Source: a virus. Taken from it: a DNA stretch of 37,038 nucleotides. Positions 8,091 through 16,064 of this stretch are shown one piece after another. The DNA is taken from positions 1 through 37,038 of IMG/VR virus record IMGVR_UViG_3300017726_000022; one strand, 5' to 3'. Every line of letters starts with the position of its first letter. Positions within the stretch are counted from its first letter, which is position 1. A program made the translations under genes and the position numbers. The notes under the pieces were generated by a model that had not been told where the DNA came from, searched no databases, and was given only the letters and a program-made list of their open reading frames with translations.

Positions 8091-9640
8091 GTATTTATTT
8101 CTTGTTTATATAAGTCGATTATCTTGTGGTGGTGATCAACTTTAGACCGCAACATGTTGTATAGGCGTGTCTCTACTTCACTGCCGCGTATGTGGATTAT
8201 CGTCATCGGGTTGTGTTGTCCCGGTCTGTCGATGCGTGCGTTGGCTTGTAAGTATGTCTCTACGCTAGTAACAGGAGCGTACCAAATAATTGTGTTAGCC
8301 GCAGTTAAGGTCAATCCATGTGACGCTGCCTGTGGCTGGATGATAAGCACCTGTATTTTGTTTGTTTCTTGGAAGTCTTTAATTATTCTACTGCGTTTAT
8401 TTACAGAGACTTTACCTGAAATAATTTCACACGCTACGCTGTTCTTGGTAAGAAATTCTTTTAGTAGTTCTATGGTGTGAGTAAACGGTACAAACACCAG
8501 CACTTTGTTAGAAGACTCATCAATAGCTTCTTTAATTACTTTCAACCGACTGCTTACGTCAAACTCTATAACTTCCTTATCGTCGGAGTACACAGCCCCA
8601 CCAGAGATTTGCAGCAGCTTGTTTAAGTTAGTGGCTGCATTGACGGAAGTAACTTGCTCTCCATCCGCTTCCATAATCATGCGGTCTTTCAACAGCTTGT
8701 AATAAGACGCTTGTTGTTTCGTTAGTGGTGCGTCTCTGTCTACGTAAGTAACAGCAGGGAGGTCAAGACACTGATCTTTCTCAAACCTAATCGCGGGTTG
8801 TAATACTTCATGCACCGTCTTATCCGCATCGGGCTTGGGTCGCCACGTATACTGTGAGACTTTGTGCATCACTTTGTCTCTAAACTGCCCAAAGTATTTA
8901 GGTGCGCCCTTCGGGTTAATTAGCTTGGCTAAACCAAACGCATCAACGGGGGACTGTGCTGCGGGGGTACCAGTAAGCATCCAAAGCCACGGCACGTTTG
9001 CAGTTATGTCGCGTAAAGTTTTCCAGCGGTTTGTTTGTGCGTTCTTGTAGGCGTTGGCTTCGTCAACAACTATCATGTCAAAGCCCCCTTTCATAATCTC
9101 GTCTTTGACCACAGCCACACCATCAAAGTTTATGATGACAAACTCAGAGCCAGCGTTGAGTATTTTCTTGCGCTGCGCCGAAGTCCCGTGCGCTACGGAG
9201 CAAGTACGGTGCATGGCAAACTTAAACAAGTCTTCCTGCCATGCTGATTTCATAATAGACAGAGGGCAGATAACCAACACACGGTTTATCAGACCCTGTT
9301 GCATCAGGTAGTCAACCGCCCATATCACAGATGCAGTCTTTCCGGTGCCTTGCTCGTTAAAACAAAAACCTTTCTTGTGCAGTGTTAGGAAAGACGCTGT
9401 TTCTTTCTGGTGGTCGAACGGTTCATACCTACCGGTGTACTCATAGTCCCGTGCCATAGGAGAAGGTACTTCCTTTACCTTCAATCCGGCCAATACTTGA
9501 GACTCGTGTAGCCCCCACGGTATAGCTATCTTATATACGCCCTTCTCTTCCGTGAGCACCTTGTAGTTTTTTACTCTCTCCGTAATAAGGTGGGGGCGCT
9601 TTGTCTTGAGCACGATGGCTCTATCGTTGACTATTTTCAC
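8087..9640 (-). CDS. SNF2-like superfamily 2 DNA helicase/translocase
   Basis: A 517-residue SF2 ATPase. Motif I (Walker A) NEQGTGKT is at about 95-102, motif II VVDEAN at 191-196, motif III LTGTP at 222-226 and motif VI QANARIDRPGQ at about 465-475; the arginine-rich IDRPGQ ending is typical of SNF2/RapA-like enzymes. Many phages carry such a helicase for replication, recombination or clearing proteins from DNA. It overlaps the upstream 392-residue gene by an ATGA. The fold is certain; the specific cellular role is not. Confidence 0.88.
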   Translation of the reverse strand: MKIVNDRAIVLKTKRPHLITERVKNYKVLTEEKGVYKIAIPWGLHESQVLAGLKVKEVPSPMARDYEYTGRYEPFDHQKETASFLTLHKKGFCFNEQGTGKTASVIWAVDYLMQQGLINRVLVICPLSIMKSAWQEDLFKFAMHRTCSVAHGTSAQRKKILNAGSEFVIINFDGVAVVKDEIMKGGFDMIVVDEANAYKNAQTNRWKTLRDITANVPWLWMLTGTPAAQSPVDAFGLAKLINPKGAPKYFGQFRDKVMHKVSQYTWRPKPDADKTVHEVLQPAIRFEKDQCLDLPAVTYVDRDAPLTKQQASYYKLLKDRMIMEADGEQVTSVNAATNLNKLLQISGGAVYSDDKEVIEFDVSSRLKVIKEAIDESSNKVLVFVPFTHTIELLKEFLTKNSVACEIISGKVSVNKRSRIIKDFQETNKIQVLIIQPQAASHGLTLTAANTIIWYAPVTSVETYLQANARIDRPGQHNPMTIIHIRGSEVETRLYNMLRSKVDHHHKIIDLYKQEINT

Positions 9641-10815
9641 TTAGATGTCGCTCTCTTTTCGTATATGTTAGGCTGTTCTTTATCGAGGTAGGGGACTATC
9701 TCGCGGGCTAAGCCTCCCATATCCATTGAGCTTTTTACCATAGGATCGTTGTCTTCCATTTCTATTGAAGCAACGTCAAATTTACGCATATCAGTAATGT
9801 TATTAAACTTGGGGGCTTTTACGTTGCATTGGTAACCGTTCCAAATAAATTTGCGTTCCCCTCGTATATGCTCTCTTACTACAACCTTGCCTTTCGGAGT
9901 AAAGCGCGTGTGCTCTTCTACGAAATGTATTATTTTTCTTCTGTTTCCATTAAACGTAGTAACGTATTCCCTGTCTTTGAAGTAGTGTTTTGTATCTTTT
10001 GTATCTATACAAAAATTCATACGTAAATCATTCTTTGTTGCTTGCACTGTCCACATCTTGTCACGATTATTCCAAAAGTTAAAACACGCGCAAAAAATAC
10101 CTACGTGGGCCGTTTCTTTGTCAGTGTCTTTAATTAACATACAGTCTTTGTCAAATACATTAGGGTGTTGCCAAGTTTTTCGGATAAAAGATGTTTTTCT
10201 CCCATTCTTGTGGGGTACTACTACTTCTTTATTTGTGACCCAACGCAGAGTTTTTACTTCCCCTTTTGGATTTACTGCTACATAAAAATATAACCAGTGA
10301 TTTTTATCGTCTTCGTCTTTAGTTGTTTTACCATTAAGGGGTATGCTCAGCCCTATTTTGTAAACAACATTTTTTGTAGGTTCTACGTAGAAAGGAGAAC
10401 TTTCGTATTTCACAGCGTAGAAAAAATTAGGGAATACTTTGTCGTCGTCAATGGGAAAAAACATATTTGTAGCAACAAACATTATCCCCGGAAATTTTTC
10501 TGGCACTTCTACTTGGTTCTTTAAGAGGTCTTCTGGAAGCATTGGAGCAGGAGCTACAAAGACGCCAAGTTTTTTAAGAGCGTTAGTGTTTGTTTTGTTA
10601 TCCCATGACCCCTTACCTGTAGCACGGGACATTTCTTTAAAGTTTTTGTCTAAGTTGCTAAGAGTTTGTTTTATTGTTTTACCTCGGCCCTTTGTATATT
10701 TTTTACGTCGTCTTGTGGGACGGGTTGCTTTTAATTCAGGCTTGTTGAAGTAATTGAAAACTTTTTGTAAATAATACTTTACTTTGTCTTTTATCGCTTT
10801 CGTCATAGCTTGCAT
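9637..10815 (-). CDS. Large uncharacterised protein (AT-rich gene)
   Basis: A 392-residue protein I do not recognise. The first about 80 residues are strongly basic (RPTRRRKKYTKGRGK), suggesting nucleic-acid contact. The remainder is rich in aromatic residues, with no motif I can name. The coding DNA is noticeably richer in A/T runs than its neighbours, which suggests a recent acquisition. An in-frame ATG at codon 4 is an alternative start. It lies between the SNF2-like helicase and the HNH-like basic gene, overlapping the former by ATGA. Confidence 0.7.
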   Translation of the reverse strand: MQAMTKAIKDKVKYYLQKVFNYFNKPELKATRPTRRRKKYTKGRGKTIKQTLSNLDKNFKEMSRATGKGSWDNKTNTNALKKLGVFVAPAPMLPEDLLKNQVEVPEKFPGIMFVATNMFFPIDDDKVFPNFFYAVKYESSPFYVEPTKNVVYKIGLSIPLNGKTTKDEDDKNHWLYFYVAVNPKGEVKTLRWVTNKEVVVPHKNGRKTSFIRKTWQHPNVFDKDCMLIKDTDKETAHVGIFCACFNFWNNRDKMWTVQATKNDLRMNFCIDTKDTKHYFKDREYVTTFNGNRRKIIHFVEEHTRFTPKGKVVVREHIRGERKFIWNGYQCNVKAPKFNNITDMRKFDVASIEMEDNDPMVKSSMDMGGLAREIVPYLDKEQPNIYEKRATSK

Positions 10816-10825
10816 AAATTACACC

Positions 10826-11116
10826 CTACTTTTTCTTACGTTCTCGCTTACTGGTTTCGGATACTAGATTACCCTTAGAGTCCCGTTTAAAGGAGCGGTT
10901 CTTAGATTTACTCTCTACTCTAGTACCATCAGAGTTCTTTCCGCCTTTATCCATAGCTTTCTTGTGGGCTACATCCTTGCCATCACCTTTCTTAACCTTG
11001 CCCTCTTTCTCAGCCTTGCGTCGAGCAGCGTTGCGTTTAGCACGTTTCTTCTTTTGCTCTTCAGTACCTTGGTAGTTCTCATATTCTTTCTTGTAGTTGC
11101 GTTTCTTGGTTGGCAT
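10826..11116 (-). CDS. Lysine-rich basic protein, possibly HNH-related
   Basis: A 96-residue, extremely basic protein. It contains KKGDGKDVAHKKAMDKGGKN followed by a SKSKNRSFKR segment, a layout seen in small phage proteins related to HNH endonucleases, where D-x-x-H and a later N-R-S stretch form the core. The expected second catalytic His is not obvious (AHKK), so it may be a non-catalytic DNA-binding relative. It has 2-bp spacing to the 121-residue gene upstream and 10 bp to the large unknown gene downstream. Confidence 0.6.
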   Translation of the reverse strand: MPTKKRNYKKEYENYQGTEEQKKKRAKRNAARRKAEKEGKVKKGDGKDVAHKKAMDKGGKNSDGTRVESKSKNRSFKRDSKGNLVSETSKRERKKK

Positions 11117-11118
11117 TT

Positions 11119-11484
11119 CTATCTCCTATTTTCGTAAACCATACGATCACTTAGTTTACGCCCAACATCGTCTTTAGCTTTCATCGCGTCCTTTATCATG
11201 TGCATACCCCACTCTGCGGCACACTCAGCGTGAGTAAAATACAACCACGTTACTGTATTGTACTTTTCCATGTAGGCATCTTTGTTTTCTTGGATAGCTA
11301 GTTTTACTACAGCAGGGAGAGTTGTGTACAAATGTTCTAAATCTAAAGCACCGTGCCACGATACATAGGGTGTCTCTCCCGTTACTTTGCCTTTCCTACA
11401 GTTAGGGTAAGCACAATCAACACCTCCTGCCGGTACTTCGGGTATTCCCATTAAGTCGTCTTCACTATTTTTATAACCTGACAT
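11119..11484 (-). CDS. Hypothetical protein with possible metal-binding Cys/His residues
   Basis: A 121-residue protein, not recognised. CAYPNC near residue 24 and a later HAEC near residue 87 could form a zinc site. The middle is aromatic (YNTVTWLYFTH). An ATG start with AGGAG upstream sits directly after the exonuclease gene, so they are translated together. Small Cys/His proteins in phage replication operons often bind nucleic acid, but nothing here proves that. Confidence 0.6.
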   Translation of the reverse strand: MSGYKNSEDDLMGIPEVPAGGVDCAYPNCRKGKVTGETPYVSWHGALDLEHLYTTLPAVVKLAIQENKDAYMEKYNTVTWLYFTHAECAAEWGMHMIKDAMKAKDDVGRKLSDRMVYENRR

Positions 11485-11485
11485 A

Positions 11486-12148
11486 TTATCTCCTGTTATG
11501 CTCGCAGCTAGTCACCGGACAGAATCGACACAGTGGCCCGTCTATCGGGTTCCATACACCTTCGTTACCTGCTACTTCAATACGCTCAAGCGCCTCATCG
11601 AACACACCTATGTATGATTTGTACATATCTGCGGTGTGCTCCTTCGTTACAAAGCCATCACACACAACGAATGACAATGCAGATTTAATCTTTTTAACCT
11701 CGGGGTAGTTTATAAACACAGCCCCTGCAAGTAGGTCTAGTTGCTGAGTATCCGCATAGTTCGCGGTCTTACTTGTCTTGTAGTCAACCAAATAAGCTTT
11801 CTCTCCGTTGACTATTAGTAAATCAGCTATACCTCGGTACCAGACGTTCTTGTCCCAAAAACCTAATGGGCTAAACTCATCACCGTCTTTCGCCACACCA
11901 AGCCTAATCTCGCAGTGCTTCTCGCCTTCTATTCGATTGAAGGCATCGAGCGTAGGTTTAATAAAGCTGTATTCTTTAGGTAGTGGCTTGTTGTCCCTTA
12001 TATATTTTTCAGCAGCACTATGTACTTTACTGCCATACGCAGTAGCTGCGTTGCCCCTATCCTTCACGTCCTTTTTGACGTTTAGGTGGTAGTATTTCTT
12101 GGGGCATTGCTTAAAGGTATTAACCTTGCTGTAAGACCAAGCTGTCAT
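11486..12148 (-). CDS. PD-(D/E)XK exonuclease, RecB/Cas4-like, with Fe-S-type cysteines
   Basis: A 220-residue nuclease. The family motifs are present: GSKVHSAAEKYI with H43, GIADLL with D109, YLVDYKTSK with D122 and K124, and Q136 in motif QLDLL. Cysteines at 15, 207, 210 and 215 form the split C...CxxCx4C pattern of Cas4/AddB-like iron-sulfur nucleases. The expected activity is exonuclease digestion of DNA ends for recombination or host DNA breakdown. Length is typical of phage Cas4-like proteins. No cas genes or repeats are nearby, so a role in phage recombination is more likely than CRISPR adaptation. Confidence 0.85.
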   Translation of the reverse strand: MTAWSYSKVNTFKQCPKKYYHLNVKKDVKDRGNAATAYGSKVHSAAEKYIRDNKPLPKEYSFIKPTLDAFNRIEGEKHCEIRLGVAKDGDEFSPLGFWDKNVWYRGIADLLIVNGEKAYLVDYKTSKTANYADTQQLDLLAGAVFINYPEVKKIKSALSFVVCDGFVTKEHTADMYKSYIGVFDEALERIEVAGNEGVWNPIDGPLCRFCPVTSCEHNRR

Positions 12149-12156
12149 AAGTTTCC

Positions 12157-12351
12157 TTAGTGTTTCTTTTGGTAGGTGTCTAAGTATTCGATGTACAGAC
12201 TTTCAACAGCGTCTCTCCATTCTGCTAGCATAGTCAGTTGTATCGTAGGAGGTTCTTCAAGGAAGCCCGGTGCCAGCATTACTGTTCCTTGGTGCGTATC
12301 TTCATCCCAAGTTAGCGCACCTACTTGCATTACGTACTCTTCTTTATTCAT
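12157..12351 (-). CDS. Small hypothetical protein
   Basis: A 64-residue acidic protein, not recognised, with no motif visible. It shares 1 bp with the SNase gene upstream (its ATG at 12351 overlaps the SNase stop) and lies 8 bp before the exonuclease gene, so it belongs to the same transcript. Confidence 0.55.
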   Translation of the reverse strand: MNKEEYVMQVGALTWDEDTHQGTVMLAPGFLEEPPTIQLTMLAEWRDAVESLYIEYLDTYQKKH

Positions 12352-12755
12352 TACAGTTTCCCCTCTTTTACTAATGCTAAACGGTTAGCTTCTTGTGCAG
12401 CAGCTATGTCTTTTTTATTCTGGCCGGTGTACGCGACAGCCAGCTTTTCTTTAATGAGTAGTTTATTAATGGTCGTTCGCCAAATTTTGATTTCACCCAA
12501 GTACCTTCCAAACTTTCCCTTCTCTTTTGTTCGGAGCGCATAAACTCCTCCCAGCTTGAGAGCCTTTTGGACGTAGGCTTTTGCGAGTAATCCATGTGCT
12601 TTCTCCTGTTTATCTCTAGTGCGGCACTCTGGAGTATCGATGCCGAAAAGACGGATACGCTGATTACGAACCCAACAATCAAAACCAAGATCAATATCAA
12701 CATCTACTGTATCTCCATCGACGACTCTAATTATTGTTGCTTTGTATTCGTACAT
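12351..12755 (-). CDS. Staphylococcal-nuclease-like thermonuclease
   Basis: A 134-residue SNase-fold nuclease. DGDTV (13-17) and RLFGIDTPE (35-43) supply the calcium ligands and the catalytic Arg and Glu (D15, R35, D40, T41, E43); GRYLG gives the second arginine (R84). All catalytic residues are present. No signal peptide is visible, so it should act in the cytoplasm, cutting DNA or RNA, perhaps host nucleic acid. The ATG follows the TAA of the upstream 59-codon gene with no gap. Confidence 0.85.
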   Translation of the reverse strand: MYEYKATIIRVVDGDTVDVDIDLGFDCWVRNQRIRLFGIDTPECRTRDKQEKAHGLLAKAYVQKALKLGGVYALRTKEKGKFGRYLGEIKIWRTTINKLLIKEKLAVAYTGQNKKDIAAAQEANRLALVKEGKL

Positions 12756-12935
12756 TTATTTTTCCTCTACTATTTTCTCTCTAAGAATTGCGTCTTCCCA
12801 ACTCTTGCACCACGGGCAGTACCAACCTTTTCGATATGCTTGTGGATGCCTATCGCCGTTTTGTTTTTCGACATACCCAAGCACTTCAAGCATCTTCTGG
12901 CCGCACTTGCATTGTTGGTCAAGGCTCTTGTACAT
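12756..12935 (-). CDS. Small zinc-ribbon protein
   Basis: A 59-residue gene read directly from the minus strand. It starts MYKSLDQQCKCG and has a second knuckle WYCPWCKSW, giving a CxC...CxxC zinc-ribbon pattern. The ATG at 12935 has AGGT 5-8 nt upstream and lies 2 bp after the stop of the SleB-like hydrolase gene; its TAA abuts the ATG of the SNase gene. The tight packing on both sides and the cysteine pairs support a real gene. The partner is unknown. Confidence 0.7.
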   Translation of the reverse strand: MYKSLDQQCKCGQKMLEVLGYVEKQNGDRHPQAYRKGWYCPWCKSWEDAILREKIVEEK

Positions 12936-12937
12936 CT

Positions 12938-13345
12938 TTACCTAACACCCGTGTAGAACACATGTTTGTTTATCTTAGCCGTAACTTCGCCAGTGTAAGC
13001 CCACTCTGGGTACACTTCAGTAGTATGGTAGTGAGTAGCCCCTTTTGTTCGGTCAGGTATACGGCTACTTATGTATGCGAGGTATAAAGCATCATACCAA
13101 GCACTAGTATTTCTCGGGCTGTCGGATTTACCGTCACACCAAAAACTAAACTGGCACTTGTCTCTCACTGGGTTATTGTTTAAGTAATAACCTTGCTTAA
13201 CTACATCGCACGCATTGTCTGGATAGCGCGGGTCTTCGACTCTATTGTGTATAACTTGTGCTACGGCAATCTGCCCATCGCCGGGTTCACCCCTAGCCTC
13301 AAAGTAAATTGCAGTAGCTATACATATTAACGCGGGAGTTATCAT
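12938..13345 (-). CDS. Cell wall hydrolase, SleB/CwlJ family (likely endolysin)
   Basis: A 135-residue protein of the Hydrolase_2 (SleB/CwlJ) type. ATAIYFEARGEPGDGQIAVA (11-30) contains the conserved YFEARGE with the catalytic Glu (E16) and E20; VIHNRV and a CQFSFWCDG segment are also family-typical. It cleaves peptidoglycan glycan strands. The short hydrophobic N-terminus (PALICIATAIYF) overlaps the catalytic domain, so I do not call a signal peptide. It sits in the replication block, away from the structural genes, with no obvious holin next to it. Confidence 0.8.
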   Translation of the reverse strand: MITPALICIATAIYFEARGEPGDGQIAVAQVIHNRVEDPRYPDNACDVVKQGYYLNNNPVRDKCQFSFWCDGKSDSPRNTSAWYDALYLAYISSRIPDRTKGATHYHTTEVYPEWAYTGEVTAKINKHVFYTGVR

Positions 13346-13602
13346 GGTCTTATCCTAAACGGGTCTGGCAGCACCTTATCCGGTCCTTTGTGTACCTTCG
13401 GTACTCTGAACCTGTTACGGACAGGGTTATCTACCATCGGTCTGCCTATCGGGGTCTTTAATTTAACCCCGTGATTAAAGAGTATTGTTCTTACGCTGTT
13501 AGGACTTAGCCCTAGCTGCGCAGCTATATCAACACCCTTCATACCTTTCTTTGCCATATCAATAATCGTTGGGTACAAATCCTTATGCCCTTTTTTCGCC
13601 AT
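13342..13602 (-). CDS. HTH DNA-binding protein (resolvase/Hin-like HTH)
   Basis: An 86-residue basic protein. Residues about 10-45 form an HTH: MAKKGMKGVDIAAQLGLSPNSVRTILFNHGV, with the recognition helix in SPNSVRTILFNH. The tail is rich in Arg, Pro and Lys. It overlaps the hydrolase start by an ATGA and the end of the upstream 44-codon gene by 20 bp. It could be a transcriptional regulator or a terminase-like HTH; it is too small to contain a nuclease. Confidence 0.7.
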   Translation of the reverse strand: MAKKGHKDLYPTIIDMAKKGMKGVDIAAQLGLSPNSVRTILFNHGVKLKTPIGRPMVDNPVRNRFRVPKVHKGPDKVLPDPFRIRP

Positions 13603-13717
13603 CTCCGTCTTCTTCCTCTATAAATTCTTCTACTCTTTCTAAAACGTCAGTAAGACGTTTGATTAGCAATATGACTTCTTCTACGTCTTGTTCTTCCAAC
13701 TCTATTCGTACTTTCAT
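13583..13717 (-). CDS. Very small acidic protein
   Basis: A 44-residue gene read directly from the sequence. It begins MKVRIELEEQDVEEVILLIK and is Glu-rich with hydrophobic heptad-like spacing, suggesting one amphipathic helix. A strong GAGGAG lies 5 nt before its ATG at 13717. Its 3' end overlaps the HTH gene by 20 bp. The good ribosome-binding site supports it; the function is unknown. Confidence 0.6.
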   Translation of the reverse strand: MKVRIELEEQDVEEVILLIKRLTDVLERVEEFIEEEDGDGEKRA

Positions 13718-13735
13718 AAGCTCCTCAATTCAACG

Positions 13736-13759
13736 CGTGCCCTCTCAAGGTTGGGCACG
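13736..13759. repeat. Inverted repeat in the polymerase-HTH intergenic stretch
   Basis: CGTGCCC (13736-13742) and GGGCACG (13753-13759) are exact inverted repeats with a 10-nt loop. They sit in the 210-bp stretch (13718-13927) between the polymerase stop and the small acidic gene. No U tract follows, so it is not a classic terminator; it might be a leader hairpin for the downstream genes. Apart from this stem and one weak reading frame I see nothing else in the stretch. Confidence 0.5.
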
Positions 13760-13794
13760 ACTAGCCTTAGCGCGGCTTCCTCGGCATACACACA

Positions 13795-13941
13795 TCAGAG
13801 AAAGAGAACGCCTGTCAAGATATGGTATTGGCACACCATTCTCGACCAAGGGGAGTAGTTCCAATGCTGTATGCTGCGGGTGTTTTCGGGGGAATAGTAA
13901 AACCCTGCCCACCGCCCGCTGGGGCCATCAACAAGCTCCAT
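13795..13941 (-). CDS. Possible 48-residue protein overlapping the polymerase stop
   Basis: An ATG at 13941, 14 bp inside the polymerase 3' end, opens a 48-codon frame rich in Trp/Tyr/Ser and ending ILTGVLFL. No clear Shine-Dalgarno is visible and no family is recognised. It is listed because it fills most of an otherwise empty 210-bp gap in a densely coded region; it may be chance. Confidence 0.22.
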   Translation of the reverse strand: MELVDGPSGRWAGFYYSPENTRSIQHWNYSPWSRMVCQYHILTGVLFL

Positions 13942-15772
13942 AGGAATCACCATACCCACCCTCGCAGTTGAGAGGCAGGTCTGGCGCCCATCTGGGCCTG
14001 ATCTTCATAACTTTCTCTACTAGGCGCATACCCTCTTCCACTTCGTCCTCTGGGACAATACACCCTATGGCATCGTGGACGGTCATTACGACTTTGTACT
14101 TCTGGGCTACGCGGAGCAGTTGTTCACCGATAACAATCCGTGCCAGTGCCTGACACACGTTCTCGATTACTTTCCCTCCATATATTCTAGTATCCATAAG
14201 CGCTCTACCCTTCCGGGTCTTGTACAATAACTCCGATTTACCCTCTTCGTCAGTCTCTTTTCGCAATTCTGGGTACTTTATATACAGGCCATTGGGCAGA
14301 CGGATACCGCTATTCCCCTCAACCTCAAGTATATCGGGGCGTCCGAAAGAGCCAGTCTGGTCTTTCATAATAGTATTTAGTGCCCTTCCTGCTTCCCGCC
14401 ATAACCGTGGTATCTCTGGGTATGTCTCTCTGTATACCTTTATGATGCGGTCACATTCTTCCTGTTCTAGCTCCACCCCAAAGTTTTTAAGCTGGGCCTT
14501 AAACTTAAGAGCACCCATACCGTACCCTGCACCTAGTATAGTAGTCTTACCAACGAACCTTTCTTCTTTGTTTATCTGGTCTTCAGGCTTATCGTAGATA
14601 GCGGAGGCCATTATCTTATATACATCGTCTCCTCTGTCGAACGCTTCAACTAGGTCGTCCTCCTCGGCCAGCCACGCCAGTGTCCGTGCCTCTATCTGAG
14701 ACAGGTCACAGTCCACAAACTTGTACCCAGCAGGGGCGCACATAGCCTTCTTGAGCTGCGATCCACGGGGTAGGTTCTGCATATTGATCTTGTCGTCACC
14801 TCCCCAGCGCCCTGTGTGGGCCGCGTAATAACGTAACGGGATAGGTAGTGTACCCCTACCAGCTATGTCAATGAACCTCTGGGTGCGTGTCTCCTCTATA
14901 GTAGACCTTACCCCTAGTCTAGCAGCCACAATAGCTTGAACCTCCGGGTTCTCGTGTTCTTGAAGTTTTTTAAGACCTTCATCGCTTTTAGCGAATGCGT
15001 AAGTCTCCTTGCCTGTTGTGGGGCTTATTTTGAGTGGCGGCTCAATGCCATATTCCCGCAACAGTTCGGCAAATTGTGGGTTACTTGTGAGTTGTTTCTT
15101 GTCGTGTTTGACTTTCGCCATTAGGGCTTCTTTCTTACCTACAACATCCTCAAGGTGCGCGTTGAGTACACCTAAGTCTAGGCATAGCTTCGGCTCACTA
15201 AACATGCGGATTGTCAGGTCTATCAGGGCCAGTTCAAAGTTCGGAAAATCTTTCTTTAGCACGTTGAATAACTTGAAGGTAAGTTCTACGTCCTGAATGC
15301 AGTAGCCCCCATAGGCTTTAAGCTCTTCTGTTGTGAAGTCCAGCCGCTTCTTTCCAATAGCACTGTGTACCTCGGTGCCTTTCTTACCCAGTTCGTAGTA
15401 TTCGGACAATGCAGCCAGACTCCCACCAACTTCAATGGAATGGATAGCCCGTGCCATTGCTAGCGTATCAGCAATCTTTTTAGGTCGGATGTCGAAATGC
15501 CAGTTGAGGATCGCCATGTCAAACATAGCGTTGTGTGCAAGAGCAATGGAGTTGTCCCAATCAAACTGGGATAGGAATTTTGCTATTTGCTTTTTGCTGC
15601 CGGAAAACCAAAGTGGGACCGAAGCTTGATTACTATCATCGCTCGACCAGACTTTGACAGCCACACCGATAACCTCGAAGCGAGGATCGCGGATGTACTC
15701 TTCAGTGGTGAGCTTGTTGAGGCCGTAGTCCTTAGCGTAGTACGTCTCGAAATCTATCGTCAGCATTTCCAT
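13928..15772 (-). CDS. DNA polymerase family A with 3'-5' exonuclease domain
   Basis: The 614-residue replicative polymerase. Exonuclease motifs: DFET (7-10), AHNAMFDMAI (Exo II, about 79-88) and YCIQDVELT (Exo III, about 157-165). Polymerase motif A is DLSQIEART (about 354-362), motif B contains GKTTILGAGYG with K409 and Y417, and motif C is TVHDA (about 563-567). The residue matching E. coli Pol I F762 is leucine (L413). Published surveys of marine phage PolA associate Leu at this site with slower-replicating or temperate types. The start overlaps the VRR-NUC gene by 41 bp; an ATG two codons later (15766) is an alternative. No 5'-3' exonuclease domain is present. Confidence 0.95.
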   Translation of the reverse strand: MEMLTIDFETYYAKDYGLNKLTTEEYIRDPRFEVIGVAVKVWSSDDSNQASVPLWFSGSKKQIAKFLSQFDWDNSIALAHNAMFDMAILNWHFDIRPKKIADTLAMARAIHSIEVGGSLAALSEYYELGKKGTEVHSAIGKKRLDFTTEELKAYGGYCIQDVELTFKLFNVLKKDFPNFELALIDLTIRMFSEPKLCLDLGVLNAHLEDVVGKKEALMAKVKHDKKQLTSNPQFAELLREYGIEPPLKISPTTGKETYAFAKSDEGLKKLQEHENPEVQAIVAARLGVRSTIEETRTQRFIDIAGRGTLPIPLRYYAAHTGRWGGDDKINMQNLPRGSQLKKAMCAPAGYKFVDCDLSQIEARTLAWLAEEDDLVEAFDRGDDVYKIMASAIYDKPEDQINKEERFVGKTTILGAGYGMGALKFKAQLKNFGVELEQEECDRIIKVYRETYPEIPRLWREAGRALNTIMKDQTGSFGRPDILEVEGNSGIRLPNGLYIKYPELRKETDEEGKSELLYKTRKGRALMDTRIYGGKVIENVCQALARIVIGEQLLRVAQKYKVVMTVHDAIGCIVPEDEVEEGMRLVEKVMKIRPRWAPDLPLNCEGGYGDSYGAC

Positions 15773-16058
15773 TATTTTTTAGATACTCGTCGAGTACCCC
15801 TACGTTCTCTTCGTTAATGATAAAGGTTACGCCTTCTGCTTCTCTGATAGCAGCAAGCTCTTTAAGTTGGAGCGCAGTTGCTTTGTTGTCACCAGCCTTA
15901 CATTCTATGCCGATAAATTTACCGTGGTAACAACAAACTACATCTGGCACCCCACTACGACCCATTCCGTAGCTGGCGGGAAAGAAGTAGTAAGCGCCGT
16001 GATCCTTGAGTAGTTTCACGACTTTGTTCTTAACTTTCTTTTCGGGAGTAAGCGCCAT
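15732..16058 (-). CDS. VRR-NUC domain nuclease
   Basis: A 108-residue stand-alone VRR-NUC (PD-(D/E)XK-like) protein. SGVPDVV (about 35-41) and GIECKAG (about 50-56) supply the catalytic Asp and E-x-K; a Q-rich TALQLKELAAI helix follows. Stand-alone phage VRR-NUC proteins are usually Holliday-junction-type or structure-specific nucleases. Its 3' end overlaps the polymerase start. No Shine-Dalgarno is visible, and the upstream promoter candidate would place the transcript start at about its ATG. Confidence 0.85.
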   Translation of the reverse strand: MALTPEKKVKNKVVKLLKDHGAYYFFPASYGMGRSGVPDVVCCYHGKFIGIECKAGDNKATALQLKELAAIREAEGVTFIINEENVGVLDEYLKNNGNADDRFRDVLR

Positions 16059-16064
16059 TCAGAA

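Noticed and set aside
11486-12148. Cas4 of a CRISPR system
   Set aside because: No repeats, spacers or other cas genes are in the window; Cas4-like exonucleases are common in phages.
13718-13927. tRNA or structured RNA in the polymerase-HTH gap
   Set aside because: No T-arm consensus or cloverleaf; only one 7-bp stem was found.
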